Below, piece by piece: positions 44,365 to 55,182 of a DNA stretch of 64,000 nt. A program made the translations under genes and the position numbers. The stretch comes from Cladopsammia gracilis (taxonomy: Eukaryota > Cnidaria > Anthozoa > Scleractinia > Dendrophylliidae). The first letter of the stretch is position 1. Each line of letters starts with the position of its first letter. The DNA is taken from positions 706,001 to 770,000 of the forward strand of contig JAJGOT010000002.1 of the NCBI GenBank assembly GCA_022457155.1, read 5' to 3'. The notes beneath the pieces were generated by a model. The model had not been told where the DNA came from. It ran no database searches and saw nothing but the letters and a program-made list of their open reading frames with translations.

Positions 44365-45135
44365 GCGTGCTTCATCATTCATGGGAGGTAAACGAGGCTT
44401 AAGAACATTGCGGTGCATTAGTGCCCGATATCGAAAAGTCGCGTTTGGGTGCACCAAGTAAATCGGTCGTCTTATCACAGAAGCAAGAGCCATCATGTGT
44501 ACAAGGCAACCCCACTTTTTAAATTCACAGCCAGCTATTGCTTCCGCTTTCACAGCTTCCACTTCATTTCCACCATTTGTGATTACATCACCATCAGAAC
44601 AGATGAAAGGGCAACGGGAAATAGTAGATCTTCTGGGATTCCAGAGCATTCCTTGGTTACTTGAAAAATTTCGTGCATTGCGTAGTGCTCCGCATTGAAG
44701 TATAGCTCTTCGGCAACAAGAAGACACAAACAGCCATGATGTAATTGATCTCCGCAAAGGACCAGGGAGGCAGAATTGTATAAACAGCCCGTCTCCGGTT
44801 ACAGTCAATGCCATGGGCTTCCTGGCAAAATATTTGCAATCAATGTAATCAGGAATCAAATCAGTGCTGAAATCATCTTTAGACCACTTTGACAGATCTA
44901 CATTTACACCTTTTGATACCCAGAGAATATGTAAATCTTGAACTAATTTCTTCGCGGATGTTCCGTCTCCACTTTGTAATAAATTACGGAAAGATTTCAG
45001 AACATCTTTGGATACCACATGGACACCACATCGCCAGAATAAATATTCATGGCAAAAGAACGCACGTGGCCTGTGCACCTGCAATACACACATTATGGGA
45101 AACCGCTGGAAAAACATGGCGGAAAAGCTTCGCAC
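44365..45135 (-). pseudogene. OTU/vertnin-like protease-fold gene, truncated
   Basis: Minus-strand reading gives EYLFWRCGVHVVSKDVLKSF, KKLVQDLHILWVSKGVNVD, SKDDFSTDLIPDYIDCKYFA and ALTVTGDG. A one-base shift then gives GCLYNSASLVLCGDQLHHG and LLVAEELYFNAEHYAMHE. Returning to the first frame gives NEVEAVKAEAIAGCEFKKWG and HMMALASVIRRPIYLVHPN. The TGDG-GCLYNSAS join matches the Asp and nucleophilic Cys box of OTU-type cysteine proteases and vertnin-like proteins, and the HMMALASV...VHPN segment corresponds to their C-terminal part. Two offsetting frameshifts surround the catalytic core, and the C-terminus is replaced by a LINE. Such genes are repetitive in cnidarians. Deubiquitinase activity is not established. 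Confidence 0.58.
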
Positions 45136-45191
45136 TGATCGTAGCTGTGAAACGTTGTGGTAAGTTAATAATAACAGGAAAATCTTTAAAA

Positions 45192-45225
<34 letters not shown>

Positions 45226-45940
45226 TGGGCGGCTTTGAATTTTATTTCAAAAATCAAAGCTATTGTTTGTATAATTATCGTGGCCTGAAATAGTTAATCG
45301 CCCGCTGGCGACCAGTTGTGAAATTCTGGTCGCCAATGCAAAATTTTTAGTCACATTGTCAACCAGGATAGCACAATTTTGGATGCTGATCACTTAAGAC
45401 ACGTTGGGAGAGTAAGGTAGTTCCACTTATTTCCTGTTCCATGAATTTATCTGCAATGCTCTCGTTGAAGATGTTCATGACCCTGCTTCTTACCTCCTCG
45501 CCCATCCACTCCGAAATTAATCTTCAAATCGAAAATTAAACCAAAACTTACCAGAGACGTCATGTGTTGCAATTAGTGGTTCAAGATCATTACTTTCCCC
45601 TTCAGGGTTGCATATCTCTACCAGCAGCCCTCCATATAAACAGTAATGTACCCCCTCCCCCCCCCACCAACCAAATACAACACCTCTGCCAAAGATAAAC
45701 ATTTGGAAAGCATAACTCAGCATGAAATTAGTTTTTTGTTGGCACGTGCAATGCTGAATTCGCATGCTCAAAAACAAGTGGTGAAGGATGGTGTAGCCAT
45801 CGGGGGAGAAAGGTTTCTCCTTTTCCTCTCCATTCCCCTCCCCATTCCCCTCCCCATTCCCCTCGCGGCTTAGCGACTCACCCACTCACAAATTCAGCAT
45901 CGCATGAGCCAACAAAACCAGCAGCTACACAGTCACAAAT
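45136..45940. other. Stretch with possible exon and 12-bp repeats
   Basis: Near 45310-45345 lies the TTCTGGTCGCC motif shared with 33.5 kb. On the minus strand, LLVEICNPEGESNDLEPLI and ATHDVS end exactly at a CTG-GTAAGT donor (45552/45551), a possible exon of unknown identity. CCTCCCCATTCC is repeated about three times at 45825-45862. Confidence 0.4.
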
Positions 45941-46025
45941 GTGACCCTCCATATGAAAACACGTCTTATCGAACATTGCAATTTAGGTCAAACCGGGTTT
46001 CAAACCCCCCCCAAACCCGGTTTGG

Positions 46026-46172
46026 AAGGGGTTTGCAAAGGGTTTGCAAAGGGTTTGTGAAGGGTTTGAAAAGGGTTTGCAAAGGGTTTGCGAAGGGTTT
46101 GCGAAGGGTTTGCAAAGGGTTTGCAAAGGGTTTGCAAGGGGTTTGAAAAGGGTTTCCAAAGGGTTTGTGAAG
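46026..46172. repeat. 11-bp minisatellite array, left (GGGTTTGCAAA)
   Basis: About 13 units of consensus GGGTTTGCAAA with G/A/C variants at positions 8-9. It is preceded by an AAACCGGGTTTC/AAACCCGGTTT hairpin-forming block (45993-46025). Open frames here are artefacts: an 11-bp unit without stops stays open in several frames. Confidence 0.95.
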
Positions 46173-46960
46173 CATTTACGGTTTGGCAGATTAATGAATA
46201 ACTTAGAAAAGTGAGTCTTGTTTCTCTAACAGAGGTGCAAGAGCGCCACCGATCGAAAAATACGCATCTAGCACGTGTGCGCGTAACGCACAAACGTGAG
46301 CGTTGTGGTTACAAAACTGTAAAATTGAACCTCAAATTGTCAAAATACCTTGTTAAAACAGTGTTGACTATGTTTGTCGAACATTTCGAAGCTTTTGGCA
46401 ATGAAGGAACACCGAAGACGAACGAAAGAAGCCAAAGAAAAGAGTAGCGGCCATCTTCGCACGTGACACGCGCCACAGTAAACAAAATGGCGTCTATCGA
46501 AATTCGCTAAATGCGATGGCTAAATGCAATAATACAAACACAGTATTTGTTCTAACAAATTCCAAATAATAACAGCATTTAATCAAGTTTAATTTACGAG
46601 GAAAAATCGCCTGTAAAATAGCTTTATTTTGAACAAACGAAAACGATCTGTTTCCTTTGCGGTACGCATGCCGCATACGAACTGGAATTCTAACTTCGAA
46701 CTCGAACTGAAATTCGAATTTTGCATTGTTTATGATAGATAGATACAATATTCTTAGCCTCAGAAGAACTGTTTGAGTCAAACACTTTTGCCCCCTTTTT
46801 CCAAATCACTCTTATAAGCTGAGTACTTTGCGGAAGTAAGAAATACTAGGGCCAGATGCACGGAAATGTCAAGTTTTATGAAGGCAAGTTTCTTTCTTGC
46901 GGTTCACAAACTATCGCCGAAAGTTCGATTTGGTCCATCAGCGTCGATTTAATTTGTCTC

Positions 46961-47190
46961 GCAAAGGGTTGCAGAGACCTTGCAAGGTTTGAGAAGGGTT
47001 TGTAAAGGGTTTGCAAAGGGTTTGCAAGGGGTTTGCAAAGGGTTTGCAAAGGGTTTGCGAGGGTGTGAAAAGGGTTTGCAAAGGGTTTGAAAAGGGTTTG
47101 CAAAGGGTTTGCAAAGGGTTTGAAAGGGGTTTGCAAAGGGTTTGAAAAGGGTTTGAAACCCTCTCAAACCCGGTTTGGAAGGCGTCTCAA
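46961..47190. repeat. 11-bp minisatellite array, right (GGGTTTGCAAA)
   Basis: About 17 units reading in the same orientation as the left array, ending in a CAAACCCGGTTTGG block. The arrays are direct repeats even though the element ends are inverted. Confidence 0.95.
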
Positions 47191-47338
47191 ACCCCCCAAA
47201 AACGCTTTTTTCGATAAGACGTGTTTTCCTATGGAGGGTAACAAATTATCCAAATGAGTCCTCACAGTCTGGATCTATAACTTTCTCATCAGGAGAACAT
47301 CCCAGGACTGGACAATTTGCACACACAACAAATCCACT

Positions 47339-47980
47339 TTAAAAACCATGCACGGGTGTCTTTTGACTGTGCATATATTTGTGGTAGTTTTCAATAGCTA
47401 CTGGCTCATATTTAATCCCATGAGCAGTGTGTCTTGATTGAAATACCTTGGGGTGCATAATGTCCTTGGCAAATTTCTCTTGATTCTTTTGTCTGTGAGA
47501 AATGAGGTGGAACTGGGATGTAGTAAAACAGTATTTCCGTTCATTTTTCCACTTTTCTGAATTTGCTTGTTCTCTGGTTTTCTGTTCAATGACATTGACA
47601 GTTTCTTCATCGGCAGAAACTGATTTGTAGAAACTCTTTGCAGCTTCTGTTAAATTGTCTTGTACAAGGGGTTCTCCAAGATCTCTTATCAGAAATTGAG
47701 GATATATAAGAGGTTGTAGGTTACCTTGATTTCGTGGTACAGCTGATATATCAATACAAACATTAAAATTGGATTCCATGTGTGTGAGCTGATAACTGGC
47801 ATAGGAACCAACAGGAACGTTTCCAAATTTTGTTGCTTTAAGCTGTGAGCTGTCCCCTAGATCTGAAATTTGGGCAAGCCCCATTTGTGGATTTATAGCT
47901 CTGATAGCCTCGTTAAATGTACGCTCTTCAATAGAATTATACGCTACATTGTTTTGAGTCTCGTAAAGGAGACACTGCAC
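47339..47980 (-). pseudogene. YqaJ-type (lambda exonuclease-like) nuclease domain fragment
   Basis: A 213-codon frame reads IEERTFNEAIRAINPQMG, then IEQKTREQANSEKWKNERKY, CFTTSQFHLISHRQKNQEKF, AKDIMHPKVF and TAHGIKYEPVAIENYHKYM. The ERxxxxTxS block and GIKYEP are hallmark motifs of the YqaJ viral-recombinase family, a PD-(D/E)XK exonuclease fold. In GIKYEPVA the Glu is a catalytic candidate. The frame ends at 47339 with a stop after HSQKTPVHGF, before the rest of the core (the D-E-x-K strands), so it is incomplete. Related repetitive genes carry a SWIM finger upstream; none is visible just 5' here. Confidence 0.8.
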
Positions 47981-49739
47981 TTCTTTCTTGGCTTTTTTGT
48001 TTCATCCAGTTTGGTTTTACAAATACAACTTCCATTATAGGTTGAGGGAAAATAGTTTCACTTCTCCCCTTTTTGTATTTCATGGCTGACAGCCATATAG
48101 TCGTAAGCATTAACTAAATATGCGTGCATAAATTTGTGTGCACTAATGTGACACGGAAAAAAAAGAAACCTCGGAGCTGGATTTACAACTCGTCGGCTGC
48201 ATGAATGGGATTATATTGGCCCAGTAAAACATCACTAATGGCATTACATTGACCCAGTATAACCCCATAAGTGGGATTATATTGACCCAGTTAAACCCCA
48301 TAAATGGGATTATACTTCCTTCCATATAACCCCAAGCATTGGATTGTACCCACCAAGAAGATATTAGCTCAAGAACAGTTATTTACTCAGGTTGATGGCT
48401 ATCATTGTTTAATTCTGCTTCAAATAATTGGTTAATATTTCCCGTCACAATTTGGATGCATTTCCTCGTCAAAATTCTCTTTACTTATCCGGAGACAAAG
48501 TTGCAACGATGTACTTACAGTAAACATGAATGTGTAACATTTTCTTCAACCACTAAAATGGGTACATGAAATATATATTAAACCACAACTGATGCTTTTT
48601 AAACTATTTGGTAACCAAATACATACAGCATGCATGTATGGTTTGCAGCCAGGAGTGATTACATAGTACGTAACTGGTCAAATAAATGTTAAACTTCAAT
48701 TTCTTTATGAACAGTCACATCATCTTTGTTAACAGGATTTCTTTTCCCTTCTTTCAGAGTTACATACTTGAATTTAATGAGTTTCTTTATCAAGAGCTAT
48801 TGTAGCTGGGTTGGTGTAAAAGGTGTTAAATCACTTTGTTTAAGCTGAAACTTTGTCTTGAGGATGTTAACAATTTGTTCTCTTGATAATAGTTTTTCAA
48901 AAACAGCTTTAATAACCACATTGGAACTGGTTGCTGTGAACAGTGATGCCGTCTATTTTCTATAAAAACAATTCCAGACTTTCTAATTGCTTAATATTTT
49001 TTTGGTGTGTAAAATACAATTCCTATTAGAAATCTAGAACAGTTCGAAAGGTTAAAATGCACTTACCCTAGCAATTGTCAGTTTTAAATCAAAGAATTTT
49101 GTTTGTAATTTGATCCAACAACGCAAATCTTGGTTTGACTACTGGTATCCAAATTTGGGTCAGGAATGAATTTGGCCAACAAAAGAAGAGCCGGTATTGA
49201 AACATTTTATTTGATGAACCTAATCTGTTAAACCAAGGACCTTTTTGTCTCACATGAACATACAGACGACCGGGCAAACTTTGCAAAACTGCATGACAAC
49301 AATGCAAGTGTAAACACTTTGGCTTTATTATAAACAAGAGGCTCCTAGCAGCCCATACTTGTGCACATGCGTAAGTAAGTTTTATGATATATTTTAAACA
49401 TGATAAGTAGATGTCTGACATGGCGAAGAGTACTCCTTTCATTCAGTCATCATTCCTGCAAACCACGTTGTTTACTATTGATTGTTTTGGAAATGAAGGC
49501 ATTTTGGAAAGGTTTATTCGGAGAGATTTTAATTGGAATAGATTTAAACCATGTAATTTTAAAAATAAGCTAAGTTTACTACAGGATTTCCCGCACGACA
49601 CATCACTACACGAAATGGATGTTCTAAAATTACTATAATCCGATTATGGATACAGCAATGTAACAGCCCTTGTCTGACTTACACCGCATGGCCGAAATAA
49701 CATTACTGACCTAACAGTACAAACAAATATTTAGATGCT
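47981..49739. other. Stretch without a recognised gene
   Basis: Minus-strand pieces such as VVIKAVFEKLLSREQIVNIL (about 48890) look protein-like and could be upstream exons of the YqaJ gene, but this is weak. Open frames at 49089-49442 (minus) and 49411-49638 (plus) overlap and have no domain. Confidence 0.4.
48202..48335. repeat. Tandem repeat of about 35-36 bp, four degenerate copies
   Basis: Units around ATGGGATTATATTGACCCAG followed by TATAACCCCATAA start near 48204, 48238, 48273 and 48306. Confidence 0.85.
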
Positions 49740-50447
49740 CATTTCCCCCCAAGCAGCAGCCCAATGACTGACCTACTTGACCGTCACAGCATAGTGAAAA
49801 TCATCTACAATGACTACCGAACAGCCAGGAGTGCTGTCACTGGGCAAAAGGAGGATGAAACTTGCCGTGCAAGTAAAATCTCAAAGGGCCTGTTACAAGA
49901 ATTATGTTTATACTCGGTAATAGTAATCTTAGCCACATGGGGTTGGCCATCTTGATACAAAAAGGTTAAATTATTGTACTAAATAACAACAGAAGGCGCT
50001 AGTCGGGTGCTCTTGGTGGCCAGTTCACCGACGCGAAAAAGGCCATAAAAGGCCACGAGAAACATAGCTGACAAAAGAGAGTGCTGAAATGCCGAAGAGT
50101 TATTGAAGCTAAGACAGCGGACTAGCTCATACAAAATCGGCTTCATCACAGGAAGACGAATGTCGTATGACTTTTGACGACTTAAAGCGGTTAATAACTT
50201 TTTAATCAAGAATGATTTGGTAGGATCATGAAAACCCTGCATTTTGTGTACATATGAAATAGCGGAAAGAAGTAATCGTAATCGTAGAAGTAATCATAGA
50301 ATAAGCGAATTTACGAAAAGGCAGATAAGAAGTAAAGAGAGGAATGCAATGTGTCGGTAAAGGCAAAGGGGGATCTGCGGAACCATAAAACTGGGCGAAA
50401 AAGTGGCGAAAAGCTGAACTTAGTAGACTGCTCAAATTAGCACCCAA
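49740..50447 (-). pseudogene. DIRS/Ngaro tyrosine recombinase fragment
   Basis: Minus-strand pieces: LFTSYLPFRKFAYSMITST (50226-50447), then DPTKSFLIKKLLTALSRQKS, SYDIRLPVMKPILYELVRCL and LLSAMFLVAFYGLFRVGELA (49979-50242), which holds the first catalytic Arg region (FRVGE). Past a stop the frame continues with YNNLTFLYQDGQPHVAKITI, EYKHNSCNRPFEI and FCPVTALLAVR. The HxxR and Tyr boxes expected next are not found, so the 3' end is lost. Confidence 0.75.
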
Positions 50448-50499
50448 CTCTTTGGCATTAGGTTCTCGGGTAATGGAGTTGGAAACTGGTCGGCTTCCG

Positions 50500-52110
50500 T
50501 TGTTAATTTCTTGACCGCTGTGACCTGGGAACGTGAAATGTAATCAGCACGAGAATTGATTAACCTGGGAATATGACGAGCTTGAAATAAAATGTTTTGT
50601 CTAAGGCAACTCAAGAGTAAATCCCTTAATAGCACCACGATACCCTGGTGTTTAGATGTCTGCTTATTGATAATGTCAACAATGGCGGCATTGTCAGAGA
50701 AAAATGATACGTTTATCTGCCATGATCGACCCCCAAATGTGAACCGCTATTACGATTGGAAAAAGCTCTAGAACCACTGTTAAAATGTTTCCACTGCTAC
50801 AGCCATGGTCCGTAAAACCAAAATCGACCAAAAACTGCACCATAACCTATTGAACCCGTCACATCTATATAAAGCTGAAGGATCTGCAAAGTTTCCCGGA
50901 TATCATCAAAGAAAAATGATCTCAAATTAAAATCCTCCAAAAAACGGAACCAATATCGTAATATCTAATTTAGCGCCCTTCGAGAGGTGAATGTGATGAT
51001 AAGGCTTTTTTATGCCTTTGGTAAGATCGATCAAACGGCATAGAAACCCATGTCCCGGGACAACAAAAAGACATGTAAAATTCAATAAACCTACCAAGGA
51101 CTGTAATTCTTTTAAACAGACGGAGCAGCAGGACAGGAAGTTTCTTAACATCAAGCGGCATTTAAGAAGTTTATCCTCTGGTAGGCGCGCCTCCAAATTC
51201 ACAGAATCGAGAGTTATTCCCGCAAATTGTAAAACCGTAGCGAGACCGACCGTTTTTCGGGTGAGAAGAACGCCCAGATAGTTACACATATACATAAAAT
51301 TACCCAATTTAAGAAGTTTATCCTCTGGTAGGCGCGCCTCCAAATTCACAGAATCGAGAGTTATTCCCGCAAATTGTAAAACCGTAGCGAGACCGACCGT
51401 TTTTTGGGTGAGAAGAACGCCCAGATAGTTACACATACATAAAATTACCCAAGTCATGCTCGCATGTGCTTTGGTTAGAGCTATGAACAGGAAATCATCC
51501 AATATATGTAAAACTGCGCATGCACTGAAATGGTCGATAGACAACCATTCCAGCGCTGTGGTGAGCTTTTCGAAAAATTTGACAAGAACTACTGAGACCC
51601 ATACATAAACAACGGTCAAAATAGTACATGTTATTCCATTTCATGCCTAACAAGGAATAGTCAGCAGGGTGAATTGGAATTATGCGGAAAGGTGATTTCA
51701 CATCGGTTTTTGCCATAAAACAACCCTTACCCAAATGCCAAATGGACTTTGTCGCATCCATAACAGATGCATATTTGATGGTCGAAAAATAGTCAGGGAT
51801 AAAATACGACCCACTCTTACTGGTGTGACCAGCTTGCTGAGAATAACTCGGGATTTGAGGCCCGCCTCATGTGCCTTTAACACCCCCAACGACACAGGAT
51901 TGGTTTTGCTGAGCAGAAGATTGGCTTCCCTGGTGCTTTGCACCACATTTAAAACACACATGTTCGTATCGGCACCATGCGCAATGTCTACCGGCTTGAA
52001 AATCCCAGTAAGTTCATTTAGGAAAGAGTTGGGGACCCAATTGGGAACGAAATCACTGACGGTATTGCGTAAGGGGTTTGTTGGTGGGCGGTTGTAATTT
52101 GCGAAAAGCA
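50500..52110 (-). pseudogene. DIRS/Ngaro reverse transcriptase and RNase H
   Basis: In order: LLLSKTNPVSLGVLKAHEAG (51698-51961); GCFMAKTDVKSPFRIIPIHP with the first catalytic Asp, DYSLLGMKWNNMYYFDRCL (51495-51761); VLHILDDFLFIALTKAH with LDD in place of YADD (about 51500); the duplicated 147-base segment; LQSLVGLLNFTCLFVVPGHG (50927-51170). RNase H follows with LQLYIDVTGSIGYGAVFGRF (about 50880) and ILFQARHIPRLINSRADYIS (50500-50600). The polymerase copies genomic RNA. Multiple frame changes show decay. Confidence 0.87.
51161..51453. repeat. 147-bp in-frame tandem duplication in the reverse transcriptase
   Basis: 51161-51307 and 51308-51453 are nearly identical (a CGGG/TGGG difference and a 2-base TA difference). 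The 147-base period keeps the minus-strand frame open, so LGVLLTRKTVGLATVLQFAG and the following 20-odd residues occur twice. Confidence 0.95.
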
Positions 52111-52902
52111 GTTGATGCCCGTAGCCACAATTCCCAATGAATTTGATCCCAAGGGTACTGATCAGGCATCGACTGCTTTATATACCGAAACTGTTCATCG
52201 TATTACAGCCAATCACCCGCTTTCAAAGCCAAATCACGCACCACTTCACCATATTTCATTAAATGTGGAGTTTCTTCTTTGCATCTCTCTGCATAAACAG
52301 AAATGAAAATGCTAAAAGCTCACACCCATTGGTTGATAGATTGAATTCGCTTGGATGCATGATATGGCTCAAGCGTCAATTGGGGATGGTTCGAAGCTTC
52401 GCCAGATGGTGACATGGCCAAAGAGTATTTGCCTTCGTTTTGAGGCGACGAAGACACTAAGGTCCCTAAATCAATATACTCATTAGCCCAAATTTTAAAG
52501 CGACAGAAATACTAGTAAAATTATGTTGCGGTCGAGTAACATTTATATTATTGATAGAGGGAACACCCCCTGTACCTGAAGAATTGTTCTTGGTGGTTAT
52601 ATTGATAACCACATCGGATACAGCCCTGTCAACAGGTCCAGTGTGGTCTTGCGAAACCCTTGTCTGTGTGACAGCGTTGTTGTCTAGCATAGTGGCGACA
52701 TTTTCAGAGGAGAATACGCTCTGGATGGCTTCGGATACTACAGCTGAAATAGTTGCTGTTAGCGCACTCCATGCCTGCACCTGGAGCGGGACAAGATGTA
52801 TCTGCAGGCACCACCTCATCTCCCGGCTTGTTTAGCTCTAGTCATGGGACGAATGGCTGGTGGCGTTGGTGCTTTGGCCGCTGCACACTTTCTAGGAGGC
52901 AT
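52111..52902 (-). pseudogene. DIRS/Ngaro ORF1 (gag-like)
   Basis: The minus-strand ATG at 52902 reads MPPRKCAAAKAPTPPAIRP then MTRAKQAGR before a stop. Other frames give WSALTATISAVVSEAIQSVF (52466-52819), then YIDLGTLVSSSPQNEGKYSL and LTLEPYHASKRIQSINQWV, a stop, then FISVYAERCKEETPHLMKYG and PDQYPWDQIHWELWL. This is the arrangement of the ORF1 proteins preceding the reverse transcriptase in cnidarian DIRS-type elements. It is broken in at least three places. Confidence 0.7.
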
Positions 52903-53466
52903 TACTTACCGAATAAAAGTTAAAAATTAAATGAGATAACTTCCGATAAAAAGCTACAGACTGACATCAAACTGACAGACAATTGAACATTGTGAAAATC
53001 TTTTACCCCATAATCATTACAAAGACAGACATTACAAGGTCATACATGGAGAGGCAGTTCCAGACGTCGCCCAGCCATTAAAATTGAGAAATATGTGCTA
53101 CAAATACAGCAGCAGAAATTATTTCAATGAACAATAAAGTGCATAGTCACAAAATACTGAGTGCCATGGACACGCCCCCAAAAGGAGGTGATCAAAAGGA
53201 TGGTACAATCATATGGCAAAGCGACAGCACAAAACAAACAATACCAAAGCCGTGAAATGCACAACATCAAAATTGTGACCAAACAAAATTTGCATAACCT
53301 CAAAATCGTGACCAAACAAGCCTTGATTGCGAGAAAATTCTCCGTAACCGTATAACAAGGCAAACACAACAATGGCTTGGCTAACAACCCTAACAATGAA
53401 CAGGCAATATATGAAACTCGTCTGCTGTATAAAATTTTGATATTACCGAATCAACGAGCCGATAAA
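52903..53466. other. Spacer between ORF1 and SGNH fragment
   Basis: No recognised coding. AAAATTGTGACCAAACAA and AAAATCGTGACCAAACAA near 53270-53320 form a small direct repeat. It may contain the element's 5' terminal region. Confidence 0.4.
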
Positions 53467-53860
53467 TCATGGAGACATCGTAGAACTGCCCCTCGTAAAC
53501 TGTGAAAAAATCGGTTCATGGATACCATCATGAGCCAGAAAGTGGGATTTGCAATTCCAGAAGCCAAAATGGCTCCAGTAGATAACATATGGGATTGGGT
53601 CTAATACCACGTTTAGATACTGATTTAACAGCTTCACTTGGTTGTTAAAAGAAACATCATCCCTCTTAAAAATCGTTTGGCATACACAAACCAATTGAAC
53701 TCCGTCAGAGTCGTACAACAAGCGAGTTAGGTCCTCAATCGCTGAGCCAGTTGCGACAGCTGACATATAATGGTCATTCATGCCCAATTGAAGAATAACT
53801 ATGTTGGGAGCGAACAACCTAACCACTTCAAGATTAAAATCAATAGTTTTCTCTTCCGTT
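53467..53860 (-). pseudogene. SGNH/GDSL hydrolase-like fragment
   Basis: A 119-codon frame reads VVRLFAPNIVILQLGMNDHY (the LGxND block with the catalytic-site Asn), IEDLTRLLYDSDGVQLVCVC, then WSHFGFWNCKSHFLAHDGIH, which places the D-x-x-H catalytic pair. The N-terminal GDS block is missing. Ngaro elements of fish and sea urchin are known to encode SGNH hydrolases, so this probably belongs to an element of that kind. It lies 5' of ORF1, not 3' of the recombinase, so it may be the tail of a second copy. Confidence 0.72.
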
Positions 53861-53880
53861 CTACCTCCTATCCCATGCTA

Positions 53881-54591
53881 CTTTAAGAGCAGATTGCCAC
53901 GTATGTTTAATGTTTGGGCGACTAGATTATGAAAGTTGCCTTTCAGAAAGCGTTTTAAACGATGGATAAAAGAATGGCCTAGAATCAAAACACTCCATTA
54001 AACCATATAAAAATACTGAACGTTACTACTTGCCTGATTATAATAAGATGAAAGATTTTTCTCGGAATACGATATGGCTGCTCTGATGGCGAAGGAAAGA
54101 AGGAGGAATAACTTGTAAAACCATGCCTATATCTGAGCTTGACACCGTCCTCAAACCTCATTGGCTAGATTTAATGGAACTCACCGTACCTGGTGCACAC
54201 CGCCCCAACGTATTATCATGTGTATAACTTGCCCTGACATAAATGACATTATGTCTGACCATAATGTCTGCTTATCAATATGTTTAATCTTTGTATGGTT
54301 ACAGAAAATATCTTAATACCCCAAATGTGGTCATTGAAAATTCCAAGGTTAAGGGGGGTTTCAACTGCCAAAGTTCCTTTTGGACAGCATGGAGCTAAAT
54401 TACAAAATCCAGGTGGGTGGGTTGCAAGGGTTCAAACCAAAAAAAGCATCCTCCTGTAAGTTATGGATATTATTGTGGAACCACAAATCATTGTCATTAT
54501 CATGATTGTTAGTGTCGCTATTATTATTGCATTTTAAACAGTAACTCAATAAACAGGCAGCATAGATTAGTAGAACTCAATGATTGCTTGG
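53881..54591. other. Stretch without a recognised gene
   Basis: No open frame over 60 codons and no inverted repeat were found. Confidence 0.5.
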
Positions 54592-55005
54592 TTATGCCAT
54601 ACTCTTCATATCTCTGATAAGTTTTATGATAGTCGATGACGGATCAGTGCAAATTTCATCAATAGGTAGCTTGTCCATGAGGTGATGTAAAAGCCTACAA
54701 AGCCCTTCTTTTTCCATCGTTGTGGAATTGCCACCAGCTTCCCTCTTGTCTAGGACCTCTAAGTCGACGACAACATTTTTGATGTGTTCCATTAGTGCGT
54801 ACACATAGTAATGAGCACTGTGCCCAGGTGAATCATTTTGCCTATCACCACATAAGCAAATCTGTTCATAATGACATAAAATTTGTAGCACAAGTTTTTC
54901 CATTTGTGCCCACACATCTTTCACCACTGGTATGACACAGTTCCTTTGAAAGTTCAGGAAGCTTGTCTTACTAATGGTACACAGATTGAAAGCTTTGCAA
55001 AACAA
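54592..55005 (-). pseudogene. DDE transposase fragment (Kolobok/THAP-associated type)
   Basis: A 137-codon frame reads QRNCVIPVVKDVWAQMEKLV, CLCGDRQNDSPGHSAHYYVY, ALMEHIKNVVVDLEVLDKRE, NSTTMEKEGLCRLLHHLMDK and DEICTDPSSTIIKLIRDMKS. The GD(G)R.DSPG block supplies the first catalytic Asp of this RNase H-like family and CTD the second; Gly is replaced by Arg in the first block. The N-terminal THAP-type finger and the final Glu region are missing. I associate this motif with TTAA-targeting Kolobok transposases, from memory. That would suit the TTAA MITEs at 5.7 and 8.6 kb. Confidence 0.6.
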
Positions 55006-55182
55006 CTCAAACTAAGCATAATTATTGCCAGACAGGATAATGGCAATAGGAATCATGAAGTCATTCAGATACACCTTAGAGATGTGGTTTGTTGTGATTA
55101 TTTCCGATGATTCCCATTTCCCTAGTGCCCTTTTCCACACCTCCACTCAATGTCTACACGGGAGACAACATTTGTAGCTAAG

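Larger units (their letters stand above)
45941..47240. mobile_element. TIR element filled with an 11-bp minisatellite
   Basis: The left end GTGACCCTCCATATGAAAAC then ACGTCTTATCGAA is mirrored by TTCGATAAGACGTG then TTTTCCTATGGAGGGTA at 47208-47240. The direct repeat ACAAAT flanks both sides (45935-45940 and 47241-47246). Two arrays of GGGTTTGCAAA-type units lie just inside the ends, separated by about 790 bases with no known gene. The total is exactly 1300 bp. A relative starts at 62796. The element is non-autonomous; its superfamily is unknown. Confidence 0.85.
49740..53880 (-). mobile_element. DIRS/Ngaro-type tyrosine-recombinase retroelement, decayed
   Basis: On the minus strand: an SGNH hydrolase fragment (53467-53860), ORF1 (from 52902), reverse transcriptase (52097-50940), RNase H (50930-50500) and a tyrosine recombinase (50447-49740). 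The set of a gag-like ORF1, RT-RH with an LDD active site and a tyrosine recombinase instead of a DDE integrase defines this order. Stops and frameshifts run throughout. Terminal repeats were not resolved. Confidence 0.85.

Noticed and set aside
46026..46172. CRISPR-like array
   Set aside because: Units are only 11 bp, contiguous and without spacers, in a eukaryotic setting with no cas genes.
46026..47190. Telomeric or telomere-like repeat
   Set aside because: The unit GGGTTTGCAAA is not TTAGGG, and the arrays sit within inverted ends inside transposon-rich DNA.
29212..47980. SWIM exon (29.2 kb) and YqaJ fragment (47.3 kb) as one gene
   Set aside because: On the minus strand the YqaJ part would precede the SWIM part, the reverse of the usual order, and several complete elements lie between.
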